DNA of 64,000 bases from Cryoendolithus antarcticus (taxonomy: Eukaryota; Ascomycota; Dothideomycetes; Cladosporiales; Cladosporiaceae): NCBI GenBank assembly GCA_002077065.1, contig NAJO01000040.1, forward strand, positions 124,001-188,000, in the 5' to 3' direction. The position numbers and the translations under genes are program-made. Each line of letters opens with the position of its first letter. Position 1 is the stretch's first letter. Below the pieces are notes generated by a model, which had not been told where the DNA came from, searched no databases, and saw nothing but the letters and a program-made list of their open reading frames with translations. This document shows positions 45,091-54,934 of this stretch, in pieces.

Positions 45091-46096
45091 ATGGCTTCAG
45101 ATGACTCCAAGTCCCAGAATGAGGACGACTTCGAGCTCGAGGACGTCTTCAATGTCAAGGATATGGTTGCGTTGATCACTGGCGGCGGATTGGGAATAGG
45201 CCTTATGGCAGCTCAGGTGAGCGTGATGGGCTCTGGATGAAGCATGACGGGGCATTGCTTACCCATGCTAGGTCCTCGCCGTCAATGGTGCCAAGGTCTA
45301 CATCGTCGGACGTACCGAAGAAAAGCTCGAGACAGTCGTCAGTACCTACAGCAAAGGCATCGCCGGCAGCCTGCAGCATGTCGTAGCCGACGTGAGCAAG
45401 AAGGACGGCATTGCCAAGCTCTACGACGACTTCTCTGAGAGGGAGAAGCACCTTGGCATACTGATCAACAACCCCGGCACCAGCACCGCGACCTTCAACA
45501 CCGAGGCTGGCTCGGCCGAGGAATTGAAACCAGCTCTTTTCGACAACGAGCAAGCCACGTTCAAAGACTGGAGCGCAGTCTACCGCACGAACGTGTCACA
45601 GATCTACTTCATGACGACTTGCTTCTTGCCGCTGCTGCATCCCGCGACTGAGAAGATGTATGGCTGGAGCTCGACGGTGATCAACATCTGCTCGATCTCC
45701 GGACGGGTCAAGACGACCCAGCATCATCCGCAATACAATGCCAGCAAAGCCGGGACGATTCACTTGAACTGCATGTTGGCGAACGAGAGCCAAGAAAATG
45801 GGCTGAAGATTAGGGTGAACTCGATCGCACCAGGTATGCTGGCTAACTTTAGGGTATGCGTCCCTTCTTACTGACAATATCTAGGCGTCTTCTCATCCGA
45901 GATGACGGCTGGCGAGTCCGGTGCGAACCAGAAGAGCTTCATCCCGAAAGATAAGTACGCTGTGAAGATTCCCGCCGGGCGTCCAGGTCACGACCGCGAC
46001 ATGGCAAACGCGATTCTCTTCGCAGCAACGAACCAATACTTGAACGGACAGACAGTCACAGTGGATGGAGGGTACACACTCGCAGCAGGCAAGTAG
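45091..46096 (+). CDS. short-chain dehydrogenase/reductase (SDR)
   Basis: Three exons: 45091-45216, 45272-45833, 45885-46096; 900 nt, 299 aa, in frame. Classical SDR with Rossmann cofactor motif ALITGGGLGIGLMAAQ (about residues 26-41). An Arg follows the second strand (YIVGRTEEKL), which favours NADP(H). Further motifs: ILINNPGTS in place of NNAG, catalytic Ser in NICSISG, YNASK as the YxxxK pair, SIAPG spliced to GVFSSEM, and the C-terminal TVTVDGGY. The Ala of NNAG is replaced by Pro, a minor departure. Substrate unknown. Its divergent partner is a salicylate-hydroxylase-like enzyme; a joint role in aromatic metabolism is possible. Confidence 0.9.
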
Positions 46097-46310
46097 ACTG
46101 ATGTAAGTGTCAATGCAGTGCCCTGGCGGGTTTCAGATGCAGATTGAGCCGTTTCTCTCCGTTATCAAAACTGACCTGTCGCGTCGTTTACGCGACGCAC
46201 TATATGCGCTTTGGCCAATCCAATCGGTACATGTAACTGACTTTCTGTCTGTTTCTTACCTACTCAACTTCGACGTCAATCACGTTCTATGTTCATGTAC
46301 GAGCACCACA

Positions 46311-48137
46311 ATGGAATCACAAGTCCATGTTGGCGAAAGGCTAGCAGCCGATTCGACAGCCTCCCGACTTGCGGCCAGGAATGCACGCCGGGCAAAGGCC
46401 AGGAGAGAAAAACGCAAGCTTGAGAAAACGGCACAAGTCAAACCTGCTCGGGATGATGTTTCGACACGCACATCAGCTACGGCTCCAAGCGCAGGTCCAC
46501 AACGACGAATGTCCGCGACTCCAGTTGCTCGCCTGCAACCTACTCCTCCATCATCCACTCAATCGACTGCAAGATGTGTGACTGCAGAGTACGATACCGA
46601 GTCAGCCACCAATCAAGGCACCGAATCCGCAACCCAGGACTCGGACATGTATGAGTCCCTCGAGGTAGACCCTGAGGCATTGCCATCTGACATTGCCGCG
46701 GACATGAACGAGCCTATCAAGATCAAAGATGAGCTCCATCCACCCGCCCTTGCTAGGAGTATCCCCCCGCACAGCTGCACCCCCGACCCATATGAGAGTA
46801 AGTCTGTAGCCGAGACATACACTATTGAAACGCGTCCCGAATCGCCGGAGCTTGGGTACCTCAAGCTATTGATGGCAGGACTTCAGGAGGTGTCTTCGCA
46901 AATGAAGAGCATGAACGAAAGGGCAGCACAGATCGAAGAGACCACCGAGCGCACGGACAGACGAGTCAGAGCCCTCGATGACAAGGTGCACGATGTGAAA
47001 GAGGATGTCCGGCACATACACAAGGTCTCTGACGAGGTGTTGGGCCACGGCAACGAGGTTCAAGAGAAGATGGGTAGTGTCGAAGAGCTTGTCGAGGCGG
47101 CGCAGGAGACGCTGAAGGTCAAGTTGGGAAACGTGGACGAGCGCATACCCCAAGTGCACCTCAGTCTTGAGGACAAGATGGGTGTGGTCGGGGACAAGCT
47201 GACTGTGGTCGGAGATCAGGTGCAGGGAATGCAAGAAGTCGCGGAGGCTCAGATGGGTGTCCTCGACACGCGTGTTGAGACTATGCACGAGAGCTGGGAG
47301 GGCAAGATGGCTGGCATGGACCGTTGCTTCCGGGGGGCGCAACAGACGGTGCATGATGAGGTGGTTGAAGTTGGCAAGAGCCTCCGGACTATGCATGGGG
47401 TGATGGAGGCAAAGATGAGTGACATTCACGCGGTGCAAAAGAGGATGTATGATGAGGCGGGTAACGTTAGCACGGATCTCCAGGCTATGCATCGGGCGAT
47501 GGAAGCAAAGACGGCCGGAATCCACGTGCAGGTCCTCACGGTGCAGCAGACGATCGAGGGAAAGATGCGTGACACTGATAAGATTGTCCACTCGATGCAC
47601 GAGACGGAGCAGACAAAGATGACCTCAATCAATACCCATCTTGAGAATTTGCACGGAGCGGTGCAGAACAAGATGGATGACATCGAGGAGCGAGTCCAGA
47701 CGGCATCCGATACAACGACTCGCATCGATAAGCAGCTTCAGGCAATGCACCAATACCTGATTACTGTCCATGCGCGAATTGGAACAGTCCACGACCGAGT
47801 ACTTGAAATTCACGAGAAGAGCCTCGAAACACATCACAAAATCGGCGCGATGGGTGCTTGGCAAGTCACAGTGGGCAAGCCAGTCAGCAGCGTCCATGAC
47901 CGTGTGGCCGATGTGCACGGCCAGGTGGGCTGGATCTACGGCAACGAGGGGAATCTAAATGAGAAATACTTTCCGTACATAGAGTCGCACCTGGCCGCGA
48001 CACACAAGACGGTGGCGGGAATTGAGAAGAGTCTTGCTCAACCCGGAGGGCAGATCACTCGTCTCGTCGAACCAGTTCAGTGGGACGTGGGAGAACATAT
48101 CCAGCCAGCTGCGAAGTCTATATATGTACACGTGTAG
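46311..48137 (+). CDS. long coiled-coil protein with 18-residue repeats
   Basis: Single exon, 608 aa from the ATG at 46311 (upstream frame is open from 46107 but lies in a likely 5' UTR). Unknown family. The N-terminus is very basic (LAARNARRAKARREKRKLEK, about residues 21-40), a probable nuclear-localisation or nucleic-acid-binding patch. A disordered Ser/Thr/Pro region follows to about residue 180. Residues 185-560 are an almost uninterrupted helix with tandem units of 18 residues, some shortened to 14, of the pattern hHxxhExKMxxIxxxVxx (for example MHGVMEAKMSDIHAVQKR, MHETEQTKMTSINTHLEN). These units combine hendecad and heptad spacing. No signal peptide, membrane segment or catalytic motif. 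It is the first of three same-strand coiled-coil genes. Confidence 0.72.
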   Translation: MESQVHVGERLAADSTASRLAARNARRAKARREKRKLEKTAQVKPARDDVSTRTSATAPSAGPQRRMSATPVARLQPTPPSSTQSTARCVTAEYDTESATNQGTESATQDSDMYESLEVDPEALPSDIAADMNEPIKIKDELHPPALARSIPPHSCTPDPYESKSVAETYTIETRPESPELGYLKLLMAGLQEVSSQMKSMNERAAQIEETTERTDRRVRALDDKVHDVKEDVRHIHKVSDEVLGHGNEVQEKMGSVEELVEAAQETLKVKLGNVDERIPQVHLSLEDKMGVVGDKLTVVGDQVQGMQEVAEAQMGVLDTRVETMHESWEGKMAGMDRCFRGAQQTVHDEVVEVGKSLRTMHGVMEAKMSDIHAVQKRMYDEAGNVSTDLQAMHRAMEAKTAGIHVQVLTVQQTIEGKMRDTDKIVHSMHETEQTKMTSINTHLENLHGAVQNKMDDIEERVQTASDTTTRIDKQLQAMHQYLITVHARIGTVHDRVLEIHEKSLETHHKIGAMGAWQVTVGKPVSSVHDRVADVHGQVGWIYGNEGNLNEKYFPYIESHLAATHKTVAGIEKSLAQPGGQITRLVEPVQWDVGEHIQPAAKSIYVHV

Positions 48138-48160
48138 TGAGCAGGCTTGCGGACAGGATA

Positions 48161-49394
48161 ATGACGAGGTCTATCCCGGGGACAATTGATCTGGCGATCT
48201 CAATGGACGCAACTGGACTGCTTGGGATCGAATCGACAATCAAAGTGCTGAGACGCAGCGACAGCTATCAGCACTGCGGAGCCAGATGGGTGACTCTCGC
48301 GGACAAGTCATCATAGTCCACACGTAGGCCGATTAGGTTCCGTCACCAAGTCCGATGGCTTACGGGTGTCGAGGAGCAGGCGCGTATCAAGGTTCACCTG
48401 GAGACAAAGCTCCCACAGGCAGGACGGCACATCCCAATGCCGTCGGAGTGCAGCGAACACATCTCCTGTCACCGATGATGTCCACACCCTCTTCGAATCG
48501 ACGCTCGAGCGCAGAGCTGATGGGAAGGAGAACGATTCCCAATGTACTGCACCAGCAGGACCTCTGATCGCTGCACGTTTCATCCCCTTCGTCGATGGGC
48601 CTGTACCTCAACGACCGCAGAACGATGCAACCCCAACCATCAGTGCAGTAAGCAGTGCCTCGCGTGCGTCCATCGATGCGTCAGCACAGGTGCGCAACGC
48701 CGCACTCGAAACCTCGGCCCTCTGTGGGAATCACCGAGTCGACACCCTGGCCTTGATGTTCAAGATGATGGAGCGTTTCGAGCAGAAGCTCGATACTGTC
48801 GTCGATAGCCAGAGGGCTCTCAGTACCGGGATGAACCGCACCATCAACCGCCTGGACACTATCAGCAATAGCGTCGACCTTGTTGTTGAGAGTGCTGAAG
48901 ACACTCGCCTCCACGTGATGGACTCACGTGGCACGAGCAACGCCATTAGGGAGCAAGTTGCCAACCTGCAGGCGAACACGAATACGACCCAAGATCGCTT
49001 CAATGTACTCGACAGGTCCTTATTTGTGGTTGTTCGCGATGTCAAGTCCCTGCGTACTTTGGCGAGCGACATACGTTCGACCGCCACTGCCACGCGGATC
49101 GACATCACGCACGTCGCTCAGGAGGTTGCTACGGTGATTGGAACGGTCGACCAAGCGCAGAACGAAATTGACCTGAGGATCTCAGAGAGCGCGGAGAGTG
49201 TCAAAGGTCATCTACTGAGGGCAGAGCGGCATCTGATTGGAGTGCCCAATACATGCAATGGCATCGCGGAGAATGTTCGCACTCTGCAGAAAGGCATCAA
49301 TGTTGGGAACACTGTTGTCGACGAGATCCTTATGAAGGTGACCGTACAAGCAGAGATGGTCGACGACATCCACTACGACACTCACTACAAATGA
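48161..49394 (+). CDS. coiled-coil protein, second of the array; start unresolved
   Basis: A frame open from 48294 to the stop at 49394 encodes a helical protein, but its first in-frame ATG is at 48756 (MFKMMERFEQKLDTVVDSQ). The region before it (from about 48351) still looks coding. One model joins an ATG exon at 48161-48289 to 48351-49394 through a 61-nt intron (donor GTGACT, acceptor CACCAAG; both weak), giving 390 aa. Otherwise the start is lost. The body has heptad-type segments (RTINRLDTISNSVDLVVESA, REQVANLQANTNTTQDRFNV) and a Thr/Ile/Asp-rich helix region, with no recognised domain. The layout (disordered head, long helix) resembles its two neighbours, so they may be diverged tandem paralogues. 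Confidence 0.5.
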
Positions 49395-50085
49395 AGGGCA
49401 GACACCCAGGAACATCAACAAGCCCTACATGTCACGTCTCCCCCCTGCGCAGCTTCAGCATCCTAACTATCAGTGTCACATACTAGACGAAATGCCTGAT
49501 CGTTACCATCTGTTGCCTTACAGCATCATACTTCCTACGACCAGATCCCACGTCAGCTCAACTTGCGGCCGGGAATTGCTGCAATATTACTACAAAGATA
49601 TACCTTCGTCGTGTTCCACAAGCTGCGCGTATCTGACAAGATCGGGTCTAGATGTCAAAGACTCAAAAGCGGCCCTCACGCTGGTATGGTCTTGCGGCGG
49701 CTAGAGAATGCGACGCTTTGGCAGCATCTTGCTCACGGGAGAACACGCAGAGATTGCTCTTATCTGAACCCGATGTTCGATGGTCTCCGACACTGTCGTG
49801 GGTACAGCAATGGAGGGCACTGGAAGTTTAGCTACAAACATATACATACATCGTAGAGGCAATAATCCCAAATTCACACTGGACAATCGGGCTTGCGCCT
49901 AACGATTAGATCCACGATTCATCCCGCCATCAAGCTTGGGCGACCTGAACGTCGCTGTCGCCATCGTGACAGTCACGTGAAATGGTGCTACTGACGCGTA
50001 ACGTCGTCGCGTCTCGACAACGCGTCGCCCTCCTGTATACCATTAGCCATCTTATTACCATACACACTACGTTCTAGGGACAACG
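49395..50085. other. intergenic within the coiled-coil array
   Basis: Between the second and third coiled-coil genes. Short frames only (49429-49704, 49563-49856), no domain. Confidence 0.45.
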
Positions 50086-50721
50086 ATGCCAGCTGCACGC
50101 AGCACAGCCCCTGACAAGCGGAAGCGAACCTCTACCACGCCAGTCATCGGCGAGACATCTGCAAATGCCATCACCAATGCCGAAGTCAATGACACGGCTG
50201 GTGCGAGAAAGAAGCGTGCCACTTCGACACGTGTGACCATCAAGAAGTAGATGCCAGAAACCACATTTGGATCCACCCTGGATACGGCAATGCCCGACCT
50301 TGCTAGTAGCAGCAATGTGACCACTGGGCAGTCCCCCGAGCCGACTAATGAGGTCCTGCGTGCCCTTCAATTGATCCAACAAAACTTGGTCGTCCTCGCT
50401 CGGAATCAGAAGACCATAGTAAGACGCATCGATGCTCTCACTCACACCACCGAGGAAGCACAGCTACAAATGGCGCAGGAAGCAGTCGACGTTGCCACGG
50501 TCCGCAGGGATATTGCGGAAGTGCGCCATGATCAAGCAGCGCAGGAGTCGAGTCTGTTGGAGCGGTTGGCTTTGCTGGAGGGACGACTTGACGATCGCTT
50601 TGATGAGCTTGATGTTGTGAATGAAGCAACTGCGGCTCCGAGGATCACTGCTGGAGGCAGCACTGTCAGTGTTCACTTTGGTGGCAACGCGCTGCCTGGC
50701 CATCGAAGAATCGACTATTGA
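50086..50721 (+). CDS. small coiled-coil protein, third of the array; in-frame TAG
   Basis: From the ATG at 50086 a basic N-terminus is encoded (KRKRTSTTP, later ARKKRATSTRVTIKK), then a TAG at 50248-50250. The same frame continues with ATG at 50251 to a stop at 50719-50721. The second part (156 aa if begun at 50251) has a coiled-coil core: LRALQLIQQNLVVLARNQKT and SLLERLALLEGRLDDRFDEL. Either the TAG is a nonsense change (CAG to TAG), or it is the acceptor of an intron (a weak donor GTCAAT lies 66 nt upstream and keeps frame), or translation starts at 50251. Function unknown. Resembles the upstream array members in layout. Confidence 0.5.
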
Positions 50722-50974
50722 TGGGAGGATGTCATGGCATTCAGGCCGTGGACCGATAATGACGGCAGTAATCATGAGGAACATATTGTATCCGCGATGA
50801 CGCTGATCGATAGCCTGCCGAGGTGTGCGAAGAAGAGAAGGCTGTCGCCTCGATTGCACGTGGACTTTGACTCTAGTGGCTTCGATAAGACTCATCCTTG
50901 TTCATCAAATCAGGTGGCACACAACGTTGTGTCTAAGGTATCGCTACCGTAGGGGGCCGGAGTCGTGCTTATGC

Positions 50975-51764
50975 TCACGTCCACTTCAGCCCCAGCTTAT
51001 GCATCTCCACCGCAAGCTGAAACAGGTAGTCAAGACTTTCCGCCTGCGTCTTTGCCTGCGTGACGTCCTTTCCCCAGACATACACTCCATGCCGCCTCAC
51101 CAGCACCGCACATGTCTCTGGCCACTCCAACATAGCCTTCTCCAGACTCTCTTTCAAGTCCTCCTCATGTGCAGTGTTCTCGATGATGGGTATCCGCATC
51201 GTATCAAAGTAGCTCAAATTGCCCAGCTTCCTCCCACCCTCAGCGATTTCGGTGCTGCCAGTACCACCGCGTGATATGCCCTTGATCTGCTCTATTTGGC
51301 TGATCTCGAATACGCCTTTCCTTCCCTGCATACCAGCTTCACAAAGTAGCGTCACTAGCACAGCCCACTGACTGTGCGTATGTATACAACATCCCGCGCC
51401 CCTCAACGTAAAAGCAGCAAGAAAGAGAGGGGTGCAAGCAGAGGATTTGAGAGCCTACCATGGGCGTCAGCCCCACCTAGTGCGCATTACCAGCCTCGAC
51501 ACCTACCAGCGGTCTGCGTATGTACTCTCGGGATGCATAGTCCATGACGAAGATATGTTCGGGCTGCATGAGCTCTTTCTCTACGCCAGATGGGGCTAGG
51601 AAGATGTGTTTGTCATGTCTGATTGAGACGCCGCCGCCTGTGCCTGTCACCCAGCCGTGGCCGTAGAATTGGCGGCAGAGGGAGCAGATGAGGTTCGCTG
51701 GGTGCTTCGAGTCCGGGGATTGAACGAGAGCGTCGGAATTGACATCATGGCCGGTGGATGTCAT
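50975..51764 (-). CDS. MDE1: methylthioribulose-1-phosphate dehydratase (MtnB)
   Basis: Two exons: 51507-51764 and 50975-51454; 738 nt, 245 aa, in frame. Class II aldolase-family zinc enzyme of the methionine salvage pathway, in the cytosol. It converts 5-methylthioribulose-1-phosphate to 2,3-diketo-5-methylthiopentyl-1-phosphate. Visible: [20 protein letters not shown] near the N-terminus, [10 protein letters not shown], the HTHSQWA zinc ligands following CCI, a STEIAEGG loop, and RRHGVYVWG carrying the third His. The intron splice joins RRPL to [11 protein letters not shown]. Length (about 240 aa) matches fungal MtnB. Convergent with the third coiled-coil gene. Confidence 0.94.
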
Positions 51765-52209
51765 AATGAGGGGCGGTGATCTGACTATCGGGGTCTAGGG
51801 TTGGTGCAAACCGAACCAGACGGACAAGAGGCAGGAGGTGAAGTTCGTTAGGCAACGCCAAGCAATTGACTTCATTGGGCACGAGGAACATACAGAAGAC
51901 CCAACGATATACAATTTGCTGCCTTTCCAAATCGGACGTGGTCGACCATAGTCCGACGATCTCGAGCTGAAGCAGCTCGAAAGTAGGACTGACAGGATCT
52001 GCAGTCTCCCCATTCTCCGCGACAACTGCCGAGATCTGCATTCAATGGCACGAATTGCCAACACTTGCTAATCCCTCCGCCATCCTAGCATTGTGCGTTA
52101 CTGCGCACCACTACCATCGAGAGGGTGAGGACTAGATCTTGGCCGGCAGACTTCGGTAGTAAAGTCTTGATTGTCTGGCCGACTGTGTAAGAAGCCATCA
52201 ACTTTCATC
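51765..52209. other. intergenic
   Basis: Promoter side of MtnB and 3' side of the NADAR remnant. Overlapping minus-strand frames (51745-52064) show no domain. Confidence 0.45.
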
Positions 52210-52437
52210 CTAAATCTTGGCCGCTTCCAGCGCTTCGATCACTGCTGCCTCCATTGCCGCTTCCTCCCGAATCTGCGCTCTCGCCTTCATCAACGCCTTG
52301 CCGAGCAAACTCGGTCCCCACGATGACCTTAGCGTGTTGATCGTATCCTCAGCTCTGTACCCGGTGCCCCAGATCCTGTCGAAGGGACTTGCCTCGACGA
52401 GCTCCAAGTCCTTAGTCCCGAGCAGATACTTCTTCAG
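52210..52437 (-). pseudogene. NADAR-domain remnant, 5' truncated
   Basis: The last 76 codons of a NADAR (YbiA/ribA-ribD-fused-like, DUF1768) gene. Homology begins at LKKYLLGTKDLELVEASP and continues with DRIWGTGY, WGPSLLGKALMKAR, ending at 52210. These match the C-terminal half of the domain, including the LVEASPFDRIWG block. Codons further upstream (to 52617) read as antisense of the neighbouring MFS fragment and show no NADAR similarity, so the N-terminal half (about 100 residues) and promoter are missing. NADAR enzymes are N-glycosidases acting on riboflavin intermediates or ADP-ribosyl groups; this remnant cannot be active. Confidence 0.72.
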
Positions 52438-52982
52438 TGGCAATGCACGGCTTCGATCTTGGCGAGACTGGTCTTGCCTTCCTATCATGTCAGGTCGGCG
52501 CGACCGTAGGCTTGATGCTCTACTTTTCGTACCTGCATTGGTACATGATTCCGGACAAGTTGCGTAACGGTCTCCGAGAGCAGGAGCACCGCCTCGTACC
52601 TGCGATGAATGGATCATGGCTGCTGCCTGTCGGATTGTTCCTGTTCGCCTGGACTCCGAGACCCGATATCCATTGGATCGTGCCTCTCATAGGTGTCGTC
52701 ATCTTCGTCACGGGCTTCTACTTGGTCATGCAGGGTCTGTTCGTGTACCTACCGCTCTCCTATCCGCAATACGCTGCAAGCTTGTTCTCCGGGAACGATG
52801 TGTGCCGATCTGCGTTCGCGGCAGGCGCCATAGCGTTCGCGCGACCGATGTTCCTGAGACTCGGAGTTGCCAGAGGTGTGGCGCTGCTTGGTGGTCTCAC
52901 GGGAATGGGGATCATCGGCATGATCTGCTTGTATATCTACGGCAAGAGATTGCGAAAGATGTCGACATTTGCACAGGGCTAG
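52437..52982 (+). pseudogene. MFS transporter remnant (C-terminal half, DHA1-type)
   Basis: Begins within 10 nt of where the NADAR remnant stops, on the other strand. The encoded residues start at HGFDLGETGLAFLSCQVG, which is the loop after TM7 and TM8 of fungal DHA1 (polyamine-type) exporters, and continue through TM9-12 with LPLSYPQYAASLFSGNDVCR, a conserved block before TM11. TM1-7 (about 300 residues) are missing. The 180-aa frame is intact to its stop at 52980-52982, so truncation seems recent. A short membrane protein could still be made from the ATG at 52443, but transport is unlikely. Confidence 0.72.
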
Positions 52983-53150
52983 CCGCGCAATCGATGTATG
53001 GCATTGCATTGTGTCCTGGCCGCGGCTGATGGCGGTCCGAATGCTGGGGGACTGAGTGTACCGAAAGTAGTTTGTAAGGAGTGGACATCACTAGACAATT
53101 GAGCAAAGGAGGTCAAGATGACAGCGTCTCCTTGTCGAGCGACTTTTACA

Positions 53151-54614
53151 TCATGGGAACACGAGTTGCAGTGCTACTGGCTCCATGAGACTCAGATTGG
53201 TAACACGTATGGTCACACTGCCGGGTGAGGGATTGTCTGAGCGACAAAGGAAGACAAGGAGTGCACTAGCTGAGTCAGAATAAGAGTATCGACAGTAGAC
53301 CAGGGACGCTACTTGCCTGCTACAAATCGACAGAGATGCGTAATAGATGCCGAATGATAGTTCGTTGTGACTGAGCAGCGGGAGAAACGCTCTCATAGCA
53401 CTCTCAAGCTGCGTCGCCTCGATCTGTTGGTATTGGTGATCCTCTGTTGGGTCGAAAACATGGTGCGTAGTTCTGCCGGCCAGATGGCTGATTTGGCATT
53501 TCCTGGCGAACTGACCGAATTCCACGTGGTATGGAGAGTCAAGTTGCGGCGGTGATTTGAAGTTTCCAGCCTAGATCTCCAAGTTAGGCACGATATTGCC
53601 ACTACCGTCATCACACTACTCACGCCAATCACCCACAGAGTGTCGTCATACGGGAGCTGATCGCCAGCCATGGGATCTGCCATGGTATGGAGGCTATCAG
53701 CCTGGATGAGACCAAGGTAGCTGTGCGCCAAAGAGCCGTTAGGTCAGAATTGAAGTTTACTAAGCGCGATGGCGGCGCAAGGGATCGAACTTACCGATCG
53801 AGATTGAACATAGCCCACCAGACCCGCCTCCGCTCTTCTGTCAAGACGGCGTTTCCCATGCTGCTTTGTGTGTTGGAATTTACCTTCCGCATACCCATAG
53901 CGCGGGCAACTTTTGCACAAGCTGCGACAGATACAGCCGCTGCAGTGGATAGACCGTGACCCAGCTCGTATGTTGCAATGAGCAGCCTGGTCTGTAGAAC
54001 GCGCAAAGAACGAATGTCTCCGGCTTCCAATAAGCCAATGACTTGCATCGCGCTGATGTACAGTGAGGTCCGCACGTCGCCTTCGGGCGAAGGACGCTGT
54101 TGTGTCAGCTTCATCGCTATACAGAGCGCAGACAAGTCCGTATCGATCCTCGAAGACTGGGCGGCTTCAGCCAGGTCTGGTTCGAAGAGATCTCGCGCTA
54201 TGATGGGAAGTCGCAGGTTCGTGCCAGTGAAGAAACGCTCAACAACCTCGCGAGTCCCAGCGTAGGTCCCCAGCGTCCTGTCGGCTTCAAGCCCGACTTT
54301 GTACTCGAACTCAGTGGCATCCGAAAACGTGTAGGTGAATGGCAACAACTGTGAGACGCCATCGCCCCTGACCTCTGCTAGGGGTTCTGCTGGATTGGAT
54401 TCCTGTGCTTGCGTTCCAGTGCTCCCGAGCAGGTCTTCATAGTACCTACATCCTCGGCCTACCCTGGATGGACGAACTGCCTCGGCTTCGAAATCTTTGA
54501 CCAGCCCCATGAAGCCTCACCTCGCAGAAGTTGAGCATTTCGGCTTCGTACGGTCACATTTTCGGGTTTGCCAGCCCTGCAAGAGATACAGGCGTTGTCC
54601 GCGCGAGCACTCAT
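53151..54614 (-). pseudogene. Zn2Cys6 transcription factor with frameshifted zinc cluster
   Basis: Exons 54521-54614, 53795-54463, 53624-53720 and 53151-53570 make a coherent fungal transcription factor of about 425 codons, but only if two bases are removed in exon 1. The cluster starts ACISCRAGK, then a CC insertion at about 54564-54566 shifts the frame before KCDRTKPKCSTSAR. In the restored frame the fifth Cys is Ser (TCT at 54526-54528) and the sixth Cys lies in exon 2 (GRGC) with correct spacing. The body has the fungal_trans signature (RRRVWWAMFNLDR, joined to YLGL and later DQLPYDDTLW). Divergent from the fumarase-superfamily lyase, which it may once have regulated. Confidence 0.75.
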
Positions 54615-54934
54615 TCCAGCGCCCGCAGTTCTATGTTGTACGCTGGAGGGCCGCAATGCGAGGTCTTGAACCCTATGTTCGCATCGCAGGGGGTGGACAA
54701 AGCTGTGTGTATGTCCGATGATGAGGCGAACTGCTGAGGCATTAGGACGTCATTTCCTGAGCCGAAGCGCCATTGGAAGTCGCCGAGTGTGTGTATGAAG
54801 ACAAACTCGGAACTGTCGACAGCATACAGTACGCAAACATCTGACACTCACGACCTGATGTAATAGACTACTTCTTTATGCGAGTAGTGGTCTGGACATT
54901 GCATCGTGTGCTTTGGACCTAGCTAGCCGAAGAC
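54615..54934. promoter_or_regulatory. divergent region, decayed regulator / lyase
   Basis: 320 nt between the start of the Zn2Cys6 pseudogene and the lyase ATG. No motif identified. Confidence 0.4.

Noticed and set aside
46866..47600. 244-codon minus-strand frame rich in His and Leu
   Set aside because: Exact antisense of the coiled-coil repeats; periodicity is inherited from the plus strand.
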